Of a stretch of 64,000 nucleotides of DNA, positions 54,102 through 63,429 are shown piece after piece. The first letter of the stretch is position 1. Each line of letters starts with the position of its first letter. This DNA is from Rhizobium etli CFN 42 (GTDB taxonomy: Bacteria > Pseudomonadota > Alphaproteobacteria > Rhizobiales > Rhizobiaceae): contig NC_004041.2 in NCBI RefSeq assembly GCF_000092045.1, forward strand, positions 124,001 through 188,000. Direction: 5' to 3'. The notes below the pieces were generated by a model. The model was not told the origin of the DNA, made no database searches, and saw only the letters and a list, made by a program, of their open reading frames with translations. A program made the position numbers and the translations under genes.

Positions 54102-54269
54102 ATGACGATTGCACTCGAAATTCAGGTTGAGGAACTGCGGGCCGAGCTCAGAAACGCCGATCCGGCTGAGCGCCGCCAGATCGAAGCGGAGCTGGAGATC
54201 GCTCGGGCCGAACTGAGGGTAGCGATCGCCGAGCAGGAGGGCGCCATCGACGCCGCGCCACCCTTCTGA
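54102..54269 (+). CDS. Small helical hypothetical protein (55 residues)
   Basis: ATG 54102 follows AGGAGACG. The product MTIALEIQVEELRAELRN... runs through DPAERRQIEAELEIARAELRVAIAEQEGA and ends in PPF. It is strongly amphipathic with heptad spacing, likely a two-helix coiled coil. It lies behind structured leader copy 1. Codon use is like that of the neighbouring plasmid genes. I know of no function. Confidence 0.65.
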   Translation: MTIALEIQVEELRAELRNADPAERRQIEAELEIARAELRVAIAEQEGAIDAAPPF

Positions 54270-54349
54270 GGCGGCGTTTGCCTCCTCGCCTGGGCCGGCA
54301 CGCCGGATCGACCGGCGCGTCGACCCGAAGCTGCGCTTCACGCCGATAA

Positions 54350-54655
54350 TTACCGGCAAGGACCAGGAAGACTTCCGCGGACAGCCCGGACCATGGGTTC
54401 CCGTCCGACATTTGTGTTCGGCCTATAGCCGCGCGCCCGTTTTGATCGGAGAAGTTCGAGGAACATACGGACTGCATCCTCCTCTCTGTCGAAGTGATGC
54501 ACCATGGCTTGTCCGATCGTTCCGATGCGTCCCCATCGCCGCGTCAGGCATGGTGTGCCGAACAACGTCGGTTCGATTGCGAGCGCGTAGAAGCGCGCCA
54601 TGTTTTTCGTCGCGTCCCTGCGTTCGATGTAGAGCTGATAGGGTTGAGTGAGCAT
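54350..54655 (-). CDS. WGR-domain protein
   Basis: The 101-residue protein is a single WGR domain: YQLYIERRDATKNMARFYALAIEPTLFGTPCLTRRWGRIGTIGQAMVHHFDREEDAVRMFLELLRSK. WGR domains bind nucleic acids in PARPs and MolR-type proteins; stand-alone copies are common on rhizobial plasmids. The start at 54655 is chosen because the domain begins there. Confidence 0.82.
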   Translation of the reverse strand: MLTQPYQLYIERRDATKNMARFYALAIEPTLFGTPCLTRRWGRIGTIGQAMVHHFDREEDAVRMFLELLRSKRARGYRPNTNVGREPMVRAVRGSLPGPCR

Positions 54656-55157
54656 GACGGAGAGTCGCCTCTTCCAGCTTTTGCGTCTAACGACACTTAT
54701 GAATCGGTCGGCCCACACCGATTCATTTTTGTGATGATCGTTGAAGCCGAAGATCATGGATTTGGGCGAGCCGGCCAATCGGCGGCCGGGTGCTATTCGC
54801 TCCGCTCACGGAGCCCGAACACCGTCTCCGCCTCCGGTCACGCCCCCTCTCGCGGAATGACGTGAGCGAATTGCCCAGCCGCAGGGCGGCGGTTCTATCC
54901 TCGACACCTCCTGCCGGCTCACGCCGGAAACGGTCGCGTCCCCTTCGGGTCCGCGGGTCTCTTCTCTCTCTGACGTCCAATTTTACTCCAGCAAATCCGG
55001 CGTCAAGGACGGCGCGTCTCCCCCAATTTTTCCGCTGCTGCGTTTCACTGCGCTCTGGAAAAATCGGTTCCCCCGCTTGCGAGCCGCGTTCCGCGGTCCT
55101 TGACCCCTCTTTGCAACAGAGTGGCCGATCTCCGTCATCAACGAAGGAGATCACATT
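54656..55157. other. Intergenic region before the gene at 55158
   Basis: Apart from the leader RNA (55003-55103) it holds a further long-range inverted repeat, ATTCGCTC near 54794 and GAGCGAAT near 54863. No gene is supported. Confidence 0.5.
55003..55103 (+). ncRNA. Structured leader, copy 2 (candidate cis-regulatory RNA)
   Basis: The outer stem TCAAGGAC (55003-55010) pairs perfectly with GTCCTTGA (55096-55103). The inner stem CCAATTTTTCC (55023-55033) pairs with GGAAAAATCGG (55057-55067; ten pairs, one mismatch). The second hairpin is CCGCG-TTC-CGCGG (55084-55096). It ends 54 bases before the gene at 55158. Stem sequences differ from copy 1 while pairing is kept. Confidence 0.62.
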
Positions 55158-55640
55158 ATGACAACCGATCAGAACCTCATACTCTACACCAAGTTTGCCG
55201 GCTTCCGGCTCGTCGTCCTGGCAAACCGCTTCGGCTGCGACAGCGATTTTTCGCGAGAGCTTCACGATCGCCTGGTTGAGGGGCTCGACGCGGCAATCGA
55301 TCGGATCAGCGTCATCATGGAATTGGAACGAAGTGTTCTCATCGGGGAGGATGAATTGCCGAATATCAGCTGGAGGGCGAGATCGAGATTTTCGGGCGCT
55401 TCACTATCAATCTGCTGGACGAACTCGAAATTGATTACGACACGCATGAATTCCGCGTCAACGGCGGCGATTGGATGAGCGCTTGGGCTGCCGACGACAC
55501 TGGCGTCGATATCAACTATCCTGAGCTCGTTGCGCTGATTGCGGACGAACTCGCTGGCGCCGATCATCAAGGATATCACGTTGGCAACTCGCATCCCGGT
55601 CTATGCGGGGCGCGTCGTTTGGTCATGGTGGTAGCAGCAC
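55158..55640 (+). pseudogene. Hypothetical plasmid gene with one frameshift
   Basis: It starts MTTDQNLILYTKFAGFRLVVLANRFGCDSDF and ELHDRLVEGLDAAIDRISVIM, then at about 55357 loses a base. The natural continuation (AEYQLEGEIEIFGRFTINLLDELEIDYDTHEFRVNGGDWMSAW, GVDINYPELVALIADEL) is in another frame. The true end is unclear, so the stop is approximate. The acidic C-terminal half looks like a small soluble domain. I do not recognise the family. It has structured leader copy 2. Confidence 0.5.
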
Positions 55641-55788
55641 CATCTCACATACTGAGAGGCGACAGACGAGGTTGCCTCTCAGTTGCCGATGGCCCTCAAG
55701 TGAGCCGAGGAAGGACGGCTGCGAAGTTTCACAACAATCGCAGTAATGTTGTAAATGCTGTAAATTCCAGCGATAGCAAGGAAGCCCA

Positions 55789-56058
55789 ATGCCGAAGCCA
55801 AGCGAGACGTATTCAACCAGTGACCTCTCACGTAAATCCGGCGACATCATCGCCGAGGCGCTGCGTCATCCGGTGACGATCACCCAGCGGAACAAACCCC
55901 GGCTGGTTCTCCTCAATATCGAAGATTATCAGCAACTGATCAGGCAGGCAGACCGACGCACCGTCGGCACTATCGAAACGATGCCCGATGAGCTTTTTGC
56001 CGAACTCGAAAACGCCGTCGACGCCTATGCCGGCGAGGACGAGGTGGGCCGCTCATAA
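55789..56058 (+). CDS. Orphan Phd/YefM-type antitoxin
   Basis: The 89-residue protein shows the Phd/YefM fold: ETYSTSDLSRKSGDIIAEALRHPVTITQRNKPRLVLLNIEDYQQLIRQ, with an acidic tail. No toxin gene follows; the next gene is traG on the other strand. Upstream, GTTGTAAATGCTGTAAAT gives two direct TGTAAAT copies that may be its binding site. Confidence 0.82.
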   Translation: MPKPSETYSTSDLSRKSGDIIAEALRHPVTITQRNKPRLVLLNIEDYQQLIRQADRRTVGTIETMPDELFAELENAVDAYAGEDEVGRS

Positions 56059-56066
56059 AACCACGA

Positions 56067-57986
56067 TCATAGCACCGGTTTGACGAAACGATTGACCTTC
56101 GCTGCCTGATCCATCTCCTTTCGCCGGAAGTAGATCGCCCGGCCGCAGCGGATCGGACTATGCCCCTGGACGATGATGATCTGCTCGTCCTTCCTCATCG
56201 ACTGGGTGATCTCGTGCGGCATGATCAGCGGCCGGCGCTGGAAGTTGACGTTCTCGGATCTCCTGGATGCATTGTTCTTCGTGTCCCAGCCGATGTTGCG
56301 GGAACTGCCCTTCACCTCCACCGTCATCTCGCCACATTGCGCAGAGAGGTTGCGCGCCGTGTCGAGCGCCTTGATCGCTGCGTAAGAGGCGAAAGCGCAG
56401 CCATCGATCCATGACGTCGCGCCATCCTTCCCGAAATGCCGCTCCAACTGCCCGACCGACTGGTACATCAACATCATCGAGATGCCGTACTTGCGGCCGC
56501 GGTCGCGCGCCTCCTCGAGCACCCTCATGTAGCCGAGCAGATCGACCTCATCGAGCATGAACAGCGCCCGGCGCTGGAAGGCGCCGTCGGCCTGCACCAT
56601 GGCGTTGATGAGCGAGCCGATGATCACACGAGCGATGCCCGGATAGGAGCGCAAGATCGATGCGGAGATGTTGAGGAAGACGTCCTTCTTGCCCGAAACG
56701 ATATCACTCGATTTGAAGGCATTGCCGCAGACGAGCGCGGCATAGCTGTCGAGCGACAGCCACTGGGTATCCTTCGATGCTGTGGAATAGACGCCCGAAA
56801 ACGTCTGCTCGGTCATGTTGGTGAAGACGCCGAGCGTTTCGCGGATGAAGGCCGAACCGGAATGCTCCTGAATGTCGCGCAGCATAGCGAGCACCGAGGG
56901 CTCCGGTTCGGAAACGATCTGGCGGAGACTGCGCAAGCTTCGCCGGCCCTCATATTCGGGCGAGAGCATCACATGGGCGAGCAGACCGGTCAGGAGGTTG
57001 TGCGCCTGGTTCTGGAAGTAGGATCCCGTCGAGCTTTCGAAGCGAAGGCTTTCCGACAGCAGCATATGGGCAATGCCGACGATGTCCTCTTCCTTTTGCT
57101 TGGATGCTTCGATCCCGTCGAGCACGTTGAAGCCCATGATCGGGTTCGTCGGATCGAGCACCATGACCTCGCGCCCGAGCGCATTGGTGCGGTGCTCGAC
57201 GACCATGGGCGCGACCTCAGTGGAAGGATCGAGGCAGATCATGGGTCCGGTATATATGAGCGCCGTCGGCACGACGTTGCTGGTCGTTTTGTATCCGCCC
57301 GATCCCGCGAAAAACAGCATATGGGTGGAATCGAAGTCCTGTCTGTAGGTGAGCAATGGCGCCTTCCCGCCCTGTCCCCATGTGCTGCGATCGTTTACAT
57401 CGAAGGGAAGCGCATGGATGATTTCCTTGTCGACCCGATAACGCTCGCCGACCACGATTTCCCCATCCGGCGGGAACAGCTTTCCTGCTGCCGCCATCGG
57501 CAGCCAATCGGCATCTCCAAATATTCCACGCCGGGCACGCTTGATTTCATCTGGCACGACGACGGAGATGCGGGCTGACACCGCCACTGACATGAAGCCG
57601 GCGACGGCAGCAATGACTGCGACCATATCAAGATAGGACAGCGCTCGATCCCACGGAACGACCCGGGCCTGCACAGTCGGTGCAAGCCGGCCGAATTCGC
57701 GTAGCGCATAGTAGGCGGCAATGCCGAGAAAACACAAAAGACTTGCCATGGCGACCGGCCTTCGCCGATGCAGCGGCAGGGCCCAAACTGTCAGAAGTCC
57801 GGCAAGAGGTCCGAACATTAGAGGCAGTACAGGTGCTGCCCGCAGGAACCAATATTCCATCCTTCCCGACATGCCGACGGCGAGCCCTGGCCACCGCCAG
57901 CCAACAATGTAGATTGTGATCGTGGTGACGGCGATCGGCGCCAAAACGAGCAGCAGGCTCGGATGCGGTTTCCCTCTTAGGCCCAT
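56067..57986 (-). CDS. traG: TraG/VirD4-type coupling protein
   Basis: The 639-residue coupling protein has N-terminal membrane helices (LLLVLAPIAVTTITIYIVGW; VLPLMFGPLAGLLTVWALPL; ALSYLDMVAVIAAVAGFMSVAV), then a RecA-like ATPase with Walker A GSGGYKT (about 228-234), ICLDPSTE and FMLDEVDLLG (Walker B). It links the relaxosome to the VirB channel. It overlaps traD by ten bases on the same strand. Confidence 0.92.
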   Translation of the reverse strand: MGLRGKPHPSLLLVLAPIAVTTITIYIVGWRWPGLAVGMSGRMEYWFLRAAPVLPLMFGPLAGLLTVWALPLHRRRPVAMASLLCFLGIAAYYALREFGRLAPTVQARVVPWDRALSYLDMVAVIAAVAGFMSVAVSARISVVVPDEIKRARRGIFGDADWLPMAAAGKLFPPDGEIVVGERYRVDKEIIHALPFDVNDRSTWGQGGKAPLLTYRQDFDSTHMLFFAGSGGYKTTSNVVPTALIYTGPMICLDPSTEVAPMVVEHRTNALGREVMVLDPTNPIMGFNVLDGIEASKQKEEDIVGIAHMLLSESLRFESSTGSYFQNQAHNLLTGLLAHVMLSPEYEGRRSLRSLRQIVSEPEPSVLAMLRDIQEHSGSAFIRETLGVFTNMTEQTFSGVYSTASKDTQWLSLDSYAALVCGNAFKSSDIVSGKKDVFLNISASILRSYPGIARVIIGSLINAMVQADGAFQRRALFMLDEVDLLGYMRVLEEARDRGRKYGISMMLMYQSVGQLERHFGKDGATSWIDGCAFASYAAIKALDTARNLSAQCGEMTVEVKGSSRNIGWDTKNNASRRSENVNFQRRPLIMPHEITQSMRKDEQIIIVQGHSPIRCGRAIYFRRKEMDQAAKVNRFVKPVL

Positions 57987-58216
57987 TCCGCCGTCTCCTT
58001 GAGATGCGATGAAACGTCGGCCAGCGACGGAGCCTTGAAAGCCTCTTCGCCGATATCGCGCAGCCGCCGATGCTCAATGGAGCCTGGGGCGAGCTTTGCC
58101 AGTTCTATGAGGCCGCCGAGCAGGAATGCCCGATCGGCTTTCGACAGCCCGGCTCTGACGACGATTCCGCCGAGCAGGAACTTCTCGCGCGCGTCGCGCT
58201 TCCGCTCAGCCGTCAT
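57977..58216 (-). CDS. traD: TraD-like conjugal transfer protein
   Basis: The 79-residue protein MTAERKRDAREKFLLGGIVVRAGLSKADRAFLLGGLIELAKLAPGS... is the short TraD found between traC and traG in rhizobial transfer regions (unrelated to the F-plasmid TraD). It overlaps traC by 11 bases and traG by ten. The start at 58216 is chosen because TraD-like sequence begins there. Confidence 0.82.
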   Translation of the reverse strand: MTAERKRDAREKFLLGGIVVRAGLSKADRAFLLGGLIELAKLAPGSIEHRRLRDIGEEAFKAPSLADVSSHLKETAEWA

Positions 58217-58493
58217 TTGGAGCCTGCCCCTGCGCTCCAGCGCCGCTATCTCCTGATCGACGCGTTTGAGGAGTGGGGCCAGCGGCGCCTTTCCTTTCCC
58301 CCTTCCGAAATCGCGCGGCGATTTCCTCGATGATCCGATCGACCTCCTCGTCGGCGATCTCCATCTCCGCCAGCCCGGTTCTGGTCGCGGCGCGGGCAAA
58401 CCGCTCGGCCGATTTAACTATCAACAATCGTTTGCGTTCGCGCAGCTTTTCGATCTGGGCGTCGAGATCGGAAATCGATGATTTTGCAGCCAT
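58206..58493 (-). CDS. traC: TraC-like conjugal transfer protein
   Basis: The 95-residue protein has a coiled-coil N-terminus (ISDLDAQIEKLRERKRLLIVKSAERFARAATRTGLAEMEIADEEVDRIIEEIAARFR) typical of rhizobial TraC, a relaxosome accessory protein. It starts just beside the oriT region and heads the traC-traD-traG operon, divergent from traA. Confidence 0.85.
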   Translation of the reverse strand: MAAKSSISDLDAQIEKLRERKRLLIVKSAERFARAATRTGLAEMEIADEEVDRIIEEIAARFRKGERKGAAGPTPQTRRSGDSGAGAQGQAPNDG

Positions 58494-58666
58494 TCCTGGT
58501 TCCTTTTCTGCTTTGATGTCGAAGGTGCGATTATACTAACTAGAATAAAACAGTAAAATGCGCTACCGTGCAACCAGAAAAGCGGCATCGGCCCTTCGGT
58601 CCGATCTGTTTGAGGGCGCAATATACGTCGCTGTCGCGACGTGCTTGGGCCAGTCTGGAGACGCCA
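58494..58666. other. oriT: Origin of transfer (oriT) region
   Basis: It lies between divergent traC and traA, the standard place. The minus strand carries TATATTGCGCCCTCA (58625-58611), close to the nic region of RSF1010/Q-type origins (GTGCGCCCTC). Beside it is a perfect hairpin ACGTCGC-TGTC-GCGACGT (58625-58642), a likely relaxase recognition repeat. Confidence 0.72.
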
Positions 58667-61600
58667 GTGGCGATCATGTTCGTCAGAGCGCAGGTGATCA
58701 GCAGGGGATCGGGACGCAGCATCGTCTCGGCTGCCGCCTATCGCCACCGCGCCCGGATGATGGACGAGCAGGCGGGAACGTCGTTCAGCTATCGCGGTGG
58801 GGCGGGCGAACTGATGTATGAGGAACTGGCGCTGCCGGATGAGATCCCGGATTGGCTGCGGTCGGCGATATCAGGTCAGTCCGTCAGCAAGGCCAGCGAA
58901 GTGTTTTGGAATGCCGTTGACGCCTTCGAGACGCGGGCAGATGCGCAGCTCGCCCGCGAACTGATCATCGCGCTGCCGGAGGAGCTGACGCGGGCCGAGA
59001 ATATCACGCTGGTGCGCGAATTCGTCCGCGACAATCTCACCTCGAAAGGAATGATCGCCGACTGGGTCTATCACGACAAGGACGGCAACCCGCACATCCA
59101 CCTGATGACGACGCTCCGGCCGCTGACGGAGGAGGGGTTCGGGGCAAAGAAGGTTCCAGTGCTTGGTGAGGGTGGCAAGCCGCTGCGTGTCGTCACGCCG
59201 GACCGCCCGAACGGCAAGATCGTCTACAAAGTCTGGGCGGGCGACAAGGAAACGATGAAGGCGTGGAAGATCGCCTGGGCGGAAACGGCCAACCGGCATC
59301 TGGCGCTGGCCGGACATGACATCCGCCTCGACGGTCGCTCCTATGCCGAACAGGGCCTCGACGGGATCGCGCAAAAACATCTCGGGCCGGAGAAGGCGGC
59401 GCTGGCGAGGAAGGGCAGGGAGCTCCACTTCGCGCCGGCCGATCTCGCCCGCCGCCAGGAGATGGCCGATCGGCTGCTTTCAGAGCCGGAGCTTTTGCTG
59501 AAGCAGCTCGGCAATGAACGCTCTACCTTCGACGAGAGGGATATCGCCAGGGCGCTGCACCGTTATGTCGACGATCCCACCGATTTTGCCAACATCCGCG
59601 CCAGGCTGATGGCGTCGGACCAATTGGTCATACTGAAGCCGCAGGAGATCGAGGCAGAGACAGGAAAGGTGTCGGAGCCCGCGGTGTTTACGACGCGGGA
59701 GATGCTGCGCATCGAATACGACATGGCGCAGTCGGCGCGGGTTTTGTCGGAGCGTCGCGGCTTCGGCGTTTCCGAGCGGAATGTGACGGTGGCGATCGAA
59801 CGCGTGGAGAGCATCGAGAGCGGCGATCCCAAAACTCCGTTCCGGCTCGATGCAGAGCAGGTCGATGCTGTCCGTCATGTCACCGGTGATGGTGGCATTG
59901 CCGCTATTGTAGGCCTTGCCGGCGCCGGCAAATCGACGCTGCTTGCTGCCGCACGTCTTGCCTGGGAGAGCGAGGGACACCGGGTGATCGGTGCAGCCCT
60001 TGCCGGCAAGGCCGCAGAAGGGCTGCAAGACAGTTCCGGCATCAAGTCGCGGACACTTGCCTCCTGGGAACTGGCCTGGGCCAATGGCCGCGATACGCTC
60101 CATCGCGGTGATGTGCTGGTGATCGACGAGGCCGGCATGGTGGCCTCGCAGCAGATGGCCCGTGTGCTGAAGATTGCCGAGGAGGCTGAGGTAAAGGTCG
60201 TGCTGGTCGGCGATGCGATGCAGCTGCAGCCGATCCAGGCCGGTGCTGCCTTCCGGGCAATTACCGAACGCATCGGCTTTGCCGAGCTTGCCGGCGTGCG
60301 CCGCCAGCGTGAGGCCTGGGCACGTAATGCCTCGCGGCTGTTTGCCCGCGGCGAGGTCGAGAAAGGCCTCGACGCCTATGCCCGGCATGGCCATCTGGTC
60401 GAGGCGGGCACACGCGAGGAAACGATCGATCGCATCGTCTCCGACTGGGCTGCTGCGCGCAGAGAGGCAATAGAGCGATCAACGTCTGAGGGCAGGGATG
60501 GCCGTCTTCGCGGTGATGAACTGCTGGTGCTCGCCCACACCAACGACGATGTCCGCAAGCTCAACGAGGCGCTGCGTGAGGTGATGGCCGGCGATAATGC
60601 CCTCGGCGAAAGCCGCAGCTTCCGGACCGAGCGCGGGGCGCGAAAATTTGCCGCCGGCGACCGCATCATCTTCCTGGAGAACGCCCGCTTCCTCGAGCCG
60701 CGGGCCAAGCACTCCGGGCCGCAATATGTCAAGAACGGCATGCTCGGCACGGTCACCGCGACCGGCGACAAACGCGGCGATCCGCTGCTGTCGGTTCTGC
60801 TCGACAATGGCAATAAAGTCGTCTTCGGCGAGGACAGTTATGACAATGTCGATCACGGCTATGCCGCAACGATCCACAAATCTCAAGGGTCGACCGTCGA
60901 TCGCACCTTCGTGCTCGCCACCGGCATGATGGACCGGCATCTGACCTATGTGTCGATGACCCGGCATCGCGACCGCGTCGATCTTTATGCGGCGAAAGAG
61001 GATTTTGAGCCGAGACCGGAATGGGGACGCAAACCGCGTGTCGATCATGCCGCCGGTGTCACCGGCGAGCTTGTCGAAACCGGCGAAGCCAAATTCCGGC
61101 CCGAGGACGAGGATGCCGACGACAGCCCCTATGCCGATGTCAGGACGGACGACGGAACCGCCCATCGGCTCTGGGGCGTCAGCCTGCCGAAAGCGCTCGA
61201 CGATGCCGGCATCTCCGACGGCGACACCATCACGCTGCGCAAGGATGGTGTCGAGCGGGTCAAGGTCCAGATTGCCATTGTCGACGAGGAGACAGGTCAG
61301 AAGCGTTACGAGGAGAGGGAAGTCGACCGCAATGTCTGGACGGCCAGACAGATCGAAACCGCCGAAGCGCGTCAGGAGCGCATCGAACGGGAAAGTCATC
61401 GGCCGGATGTGTTCAGCCGTCTCGTCGAACGCTTGTCGCGCTCCGGTGCCAAGACGACGACGCTCGATTTTGAGAGCGAGGCGGGCTATCGCGCCCAGGC
61501 GCAAGACTTCGCCCGGCGCCGCGGGCTCGATCATCTCTCGCTTGCTGCCGCCGAGATGGAGGAAAGCCTTTCCCGGCGCTGGACGTGGATTACCGCAAAG

Positions 61601-63325
61601 CGAGAGCAGGTGGAAAAGCTCTGGGAGCGGGCAAGCGTGGCGCTCGGTTTTGCCATCGAGCGGGAACGGCGCTTCGCCTACAACGAGGCGCGAACTGAAT
61701 CCCACACCATCGCGAGCGCAAGCGCTGGCGAACCACAGTATCTGATCCCGCCGAGCACGTCCTTCGTTAGGAGTGTCGAGGCGGATGCGCGGCTGGCGCA
61801 GCGTTCGTCACCGGCCTGGACGGAGCGGGAAACGATGCTGCGACCGCTGCTTACTAAGATCTACCGGGATCCGGATGCAGCACTTGTCGCCCTGAATGCG
61901 CTCGCCTCGGACACCGGCACCGAACCCCGCAGGCTCACTGCTGATCTTGCCGCAGCACCCGACCGGCTCGGCCGGCTGCGTGGCTCCGAGCTGATCGTCG
62001 ACGGAGGCGCGGCGCTTTCCGAGCGCAAGGTCGCAAAGGCAGCCCTGGAGGAACTGCTTCCCCTGGCCCGGGCCCATGCGACCGGGTTCCGCCGGAATGC
62101 CGAACGGTTCGAAATGCGTGAGCAGACGCGGCGCTCCTACATGTCATTATCGATCCCGGCGCTTTCCGAGCGCGCGATGCCGCGCCTTATGGAGATCGAG
62201 GCGGTGCGCAACCGGGACGGGGACGACGCCTATAAGAGCGCCTTTGCGCTTGCCGCCGAGGACCGCTCGGTCGTGCAGGAGATCAAGGCGGTCAGCGAAG
62301 CGTTAACGGCACGCTTCGGCTGGAGCGCATTCACCGCGAAGGCGGATGCGGTTGCTGAACGCAATATGACCGAGCGTTTGCCGGAAGATCTGACGGCCGG
62401 CCGGCGCGAGGAGCTGGCCCGGCTGTTCGAAGCGGTCAAACGTTTTGCCGAGGCGCAGCATCTCGCCGAGCGGCAGGATCGCTCGAAGATCGTCATGGCT
62501 GCCAGTGTTGTTCGGGGCCAAGAGACAGAGAACGGACCGGGGAAGGAGAATGTCGCCGTGCCGCCGATGCTTGCTGCCGTCATCGCGTTCAAGACGTCGG
62601 TCGACGATGAGGCTCGATTGCGGGCGCTCTCCAACCCTTTCTATCGCCAGCAGCGTGGCGCATTGGCCAACGCCGCGACAATGATCTGGCGCGATCCGTC
62701 GGGCGCCGTCGGCAAGATCGAGGAGCTGCTCCGGAAAGGCTTTGCTGCTGATCGCATCGCCGCCGCGGTGACCAATGATCCGGCCGCCTATGGGGCTTTG
62801 CGCGGTTCTAATCGCCTGCTGGACCGGATGCTGGCGTCCGGCCGGGAGCGGAAAGAGGCGATGCGGGCCGTGCCGGAAACCGCGGCTCGCCTGCGCGCGC
62901 TCGGTGCGGCCCACCTCAATGCCCTCGATGCCGAACGCCAGGCTATCACGGACGAACGGCGGCGCATGGCGGTTGCCATTCCAGCTCTTTCGAAAGCTGC
63001 GGAAGAGGCTTTGGCGCACCTGACGGTCGAGGTGAGGAAGGACAGCAGGAAGCTGAGTGTTTCCGCCGCTTCCCTCGAGCAGGGCATTGCCCGGGAGTTT
63101 GCCGCTGTCAGCCGAGCGCTCGACGAGCGCTTCGGTCGCAATGCCCTCGTCCGGGGTGACAAGGATCTTGTCAACCGCGTGCCGCCGGCGCAGCGTCGAG
63201 CTTTCGAGGCGATGCAGGAGCGGCTGAAGGTCCTGCAGCAGACTGTCCGTCTGCAGAGCAGTGAGCAGATCATAGCGGAGCGGCGCCAAAGGGCTGCTAG
63301 CCGCGCTCGCGGCATCAACCTCTGA
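58667..63325 (+). CDS. traA: TraA relaxase-helicase
   Basis: The 1552-residue protein has an N-terminal MobA/MobL-type relaxase domain (VRAQVISRGSGRSIVSAAAYRHRARMMDE; metal motif HIH at 143-145 in DGNPHIHLMTTLRPL). A RecD/TraI-like helicase follows, with Walker A GLAGAGKST (416-424), VLVIDEAGMVASQQM, LVGDAMQLQPIQAG and HKSQGSTVDRTFVL. The long C-terminal part is helical. It nicks oriT, stays bound to the strand and unwinds it. GTG 58667 is chosen (GGAG six bases upstream; VAIMFVRAQ matches the usual MAIMFVRAQ). Full length, no breaks. Confidence 0.94.
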   Translation: MAIMFVRAQVISRGSGRSIVSAAAYRHRARMMDEQAGTSFSYRGGAGELMYEELALPDEIPDWLRSAISGQSVSKASEVFWNAVDAFETRADAQLARELIIALPEELTRAENITLVREFVRDNLTSKGMIADWVYHDKDGNPHIHLMTTLRPLTEEGFGAKKVPVLGEGGKPLRVVTPDRPNGKIVYKVWAGDKETMKAWKIAWAETANRHLALAGHDIRLDGRSYAEQGLDGIAQKHLGPEKAALARKGRELHFAPADLARRQEMADRLLSEPELLLKQLGNERSTFDERDIARALHRYVDDPTDFANIRARLMASDQLVILKPQEIEAETGKVSEPAVFTTREMLRIEYDMAQSARVLSERRGFGVSERNVTVAIERVESIESGDPKTPFRLDAEQVDAVRHVTGDGGIAAIVGLAGAGKSTLLAAARLAWESEGHRVIGAALAGKAAEGLQDSSGIKSRTLASWELAWANGRDTLHRGDVLVIDEAGMVASQQMARVLKIAEEAEVKVVLVGDAMQLQPIQAGAAFRAITERIGFAELAGVRRQREAWARNASRLFARGEVEKGLDAYARHGHLVEAGTREETIDRIVSDWAAARREAIERSTSEGRDGRLRGDELLVLAHTNDDVRKLNEALREVMAGDNALGESRSFRTERGARKFAAGDRIIFLENARFLEPRAKHSGPQYVKNGMLGTVTATGDKRGDPLLSVLLDNGNKVVFGEDSYDNVDHGYAATIHKSQGSTVDRTFVLATGMMDRHLTYVSMTRHRDRVDLYAAKEDFEPRPEWGRKPRVDHAAGVTGELVETGEAKFRPEDEDADDSPYADVRTDDGTAHRLWGVSLPKALDDAGISDGDTITLRKDGVERVKVQIAIVDEETGQKRYEEREVDRNVWTARQIETAEARQERIERESHRPDVFSRLVERLSRSGAKTTTLDFESEAGYRAQAQDFARRRGLDHLSLAAAEMEESLSRRWTWITAKREQVEKLWERASVALGFAIERERRFAYNEARTESHTIASASAGEPQYLIPPSTSFVRSVEADARLAQRSSPAWTERETMLRPLLTKIYRDPDAALVALNALASDTGTEPRRLTADLAAAPDRLGRLRGSELIVDGGAALSERKVAKAALEELLPLARAHATGFRRNAERFEMREQTRRSYMSLSIPALSERAMPRLMEIEAVRNRDGDDAYKSAFALAAEDRSVVQEIKAVSEALTARFGWSAFTAKADAVAERNMTERLPEDLTAGRREELARLFEAVKRFAEAQHLAERQDRSKIVMAASVVRGQETENGPGKENVAVPPMLAAVIAFKTSVDDEARLRALSNPFYRQQRGALANAATMIWRDPSGAVGKIEELLRKGFAADRIAAAVTNDPAAYGALRGSNRLLDRMLASGRERKEAMRAVPETAARLRALGAAHLNALDAERQAITDERRRMAVAIPALSKAAEEALAHLTVEVRKDSRKLSVSAASLEQGIAREFAAVSRALDERFGRNALVRGDKDLVNRVPPAQRRAFEAMQERLKVLQQTVRLQSSEQIIAERRQRAASRARGINL

Positions 63326-63429
63326 GACTCGAAGAAAAGCGGGGGGACGAAATGGTTGGTCGATTGGAAAAGCACTACGACCCGATTGTCCCGAGATCGA
63401 TCTTCCTTTGGGTGGCGGAGCGGTCGAAG

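Noticed and set aside
58871..61705. Long minus-strand open frames opposite traA
   Set aside because: They are antisense to a complete, well-conserved relaxase gene; high G+C produces such frames and none shows family motifs.
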